This document shows positions 62,878-64,000 of a stretch of 64,000 nt of DNA, in pieces (within the stretch, counting starts at the first letter, position 1; each line of letters begins with the position of its first letter). The notes under the pieces are model-generated. The model saw only the letters and a program-made list of their open reading frames with translations, ran no database searches and was not told the origin of the DNA. The position numbers and the translations under genes are program-made. The stretch comes from Papilionanthe hookeriana x Papilionanthe teres (Eukaryota; Streptophyta; Magnoliopsida; Asparagales; Orchidaceae). The stretch is taken from contig CM040432.1 in NCBI GenBank assembly GCA_022702705.1, positions 50,990,540 to 51,054,539 on the forward strand, in the 5' to 3' direction.

Positions 62878-64000
62878 TGATCCAGTGAAAATTTGATAGC
62901 TTTTAATGTCTATTTCATATATATTTTTAAAGATATTGCACTATAAAGGAAGGTATTTTGTATGTTTTTTGGTTTTAGGTACAAGAAATGGCTTTTGGAG
63001 AAAATGAAACAAAAATTGTGTAATTTGGAGCAAAAACGAGCAAAAAAGTAAATTTTGGTCTGACACATTTTGATAAGTCTTTCTTTGCTTAATCTATTTG
63101 ACACTTCTTGTATATTTTTGAATGAGATTACACTTTAAAGAAATGTTATTTTTATGCTGATTTTGTAGGGTTATCTGTTAGGAACACAATGCAACTGAAA
63201 CGGGGCGAATCAGAGCTGAAACAGAGCAAAACGAAGCAAAACGGTGGAGCTGCACACAGTAGGGCGCCAGACGACGTCCTATCCAGCGCCGGACCGCCCT
63301 GGAGTCCAGAAAGCACAAAAATATAATTGAAAATAGCACCGGACAGCACTTAGACAGTGTCGGACCGCGCTAGAAGCGATTATTGGCCATATACATCGAA
63401 TTTGAATGCTTTTTGGAAGGTTTCTTCAAGAAACCCTTAAGAAATTCGTTCCTACACTATTTTAAAGTGAATTTGAAGCCAAAAAATGGTGGTAGATATT
63501 ACGGAAAACATGGAGAATGCTTAGAGATCTTAGAATAGGAGTATAAATGTATATTTCTGTCTTTTTGGAGAGATTGGTGAGGGTATTTTGAGAGAATTTG
63601 TAAGGGTTTGTACTAGCATTCCATGAATCAGCGGTAGACTTTATGGGAGAGATTTTCATCTTCTTTCAAGGGGAAAAAACTAAGTATTGTGTTTTTCATT
63701 ATCTTATGATTTTGTAAACACTTATTTTGTGGATTTGCTTTGAAATGAGGTTTTCTGTTGTGTTTTCTTCGTGCTTTGTGATGTATTTCTCTTACTCTTT
63801 CTACTTCTTAGGAAATAGTGGCATGAGAAGATTATACCATTATTTTTCTTTCATTTTTCTTTTACAATGAGTAAGATTCATGTTTAGGATATTGGGATGC
63901 ATGCTAGATGATGTTTTAATTATAAATATGATAGTTTTTACTTGCACTTTATTTACATTAAATAAAGGCACGTTGCATTGTTAAAATTCATTGTAATTGC
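62878..64000 (+). mobile_element. Athila element 2, 3' LTR (cut by window edge)
   Basis: It starts TGATCCAGTGAAAATTTG after the last purine tract and matches the 5' LTR (56538 onward) from 62981 to the window end. It gives the missing first 100 bases of the LTR. Confidence 0.88.

Overview
The window looks like nuclear DNA of a flowering plant with a large, transposon-rich genome. It holds GT..AG introns with U-rich acceptors, one plant-type membrane-protein gene, and then about 60 kb of nested Ty3/gypsy (Athila and Tat lineage) LTR retrotransposons. No tRNA, rRNA or CRISPR array was seen.

Layout: 1-2476 is the 3' part of a host gene (four exons visible, two predicted membrane segments). 2477-10344 is AT-rich intergenic DNA holding a dispersed GGGGCGGAGC-type repeat, tandem duplications and an Athila-like solo LTR with perfect target-site duplications (TSDs; 4260-5932). 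10345-12179 is an old, diverged LTR of the long Tat family, cut by Athila element 1 (LTR 12180-13987, Asp-type primer-binding site, gag truncated at 14885). 14886-20077 is the 5' half of a minus-strand Tat element: RNase H fragment, protease with the reverse transcriptase deleted, broken gag, an extra N-terminal ORF, leader and PBS. 20078-27497 is its 7.4-kb LTR (LTR-A). 27498-37930 is the 3' end of a second Tat copy in the same orientation (hairpin, 82-bp minisatellite, AlkB-like gene), interrupted by a complete 7.3-kb solo LTR (LTR-B). 37931-39106 is an LTR fragment (LTR-E). 39107-56537 is a plus-strand Tat element: integrase, a splice-acceptor-like site, an AlkB-like ORF, a 129-bp higher-order minisatellite, hairpin, PPT and LTR-C, with another complete solo LTR (LTR-D, 7410 bp) nested in LTR-C. 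This element sits in the 5' LTR of Athila element 2 (56538 to beyond the window), which keeps gag but lacks recognisable RT and integrase.

The most notable content is a 2-oxoglutarate/Fe(II) dioxygenase (AlkB family, closest by eye to plant ALKBH9/10-type RNA demethylases). It is carried downstream of integrase in the plus-strand copy. A second, divergent copy in the opposite orientation lies upstream of the same kind of 3' region, so this seems to be a trait of the retrotransposon family and not a single chance capture. Both copies are broken here, but the HxD...H iron-binding motif and the distal arginines (plus-strand copy) remain. The Tat family also has LTRs of about 7.4 kb (three complete copies, two with perfect TSDs), a GC-rich promoter block with a conserved TATA box, and a long AU-rich stretch after it. 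All assignments are by reading alone; no database search was run.
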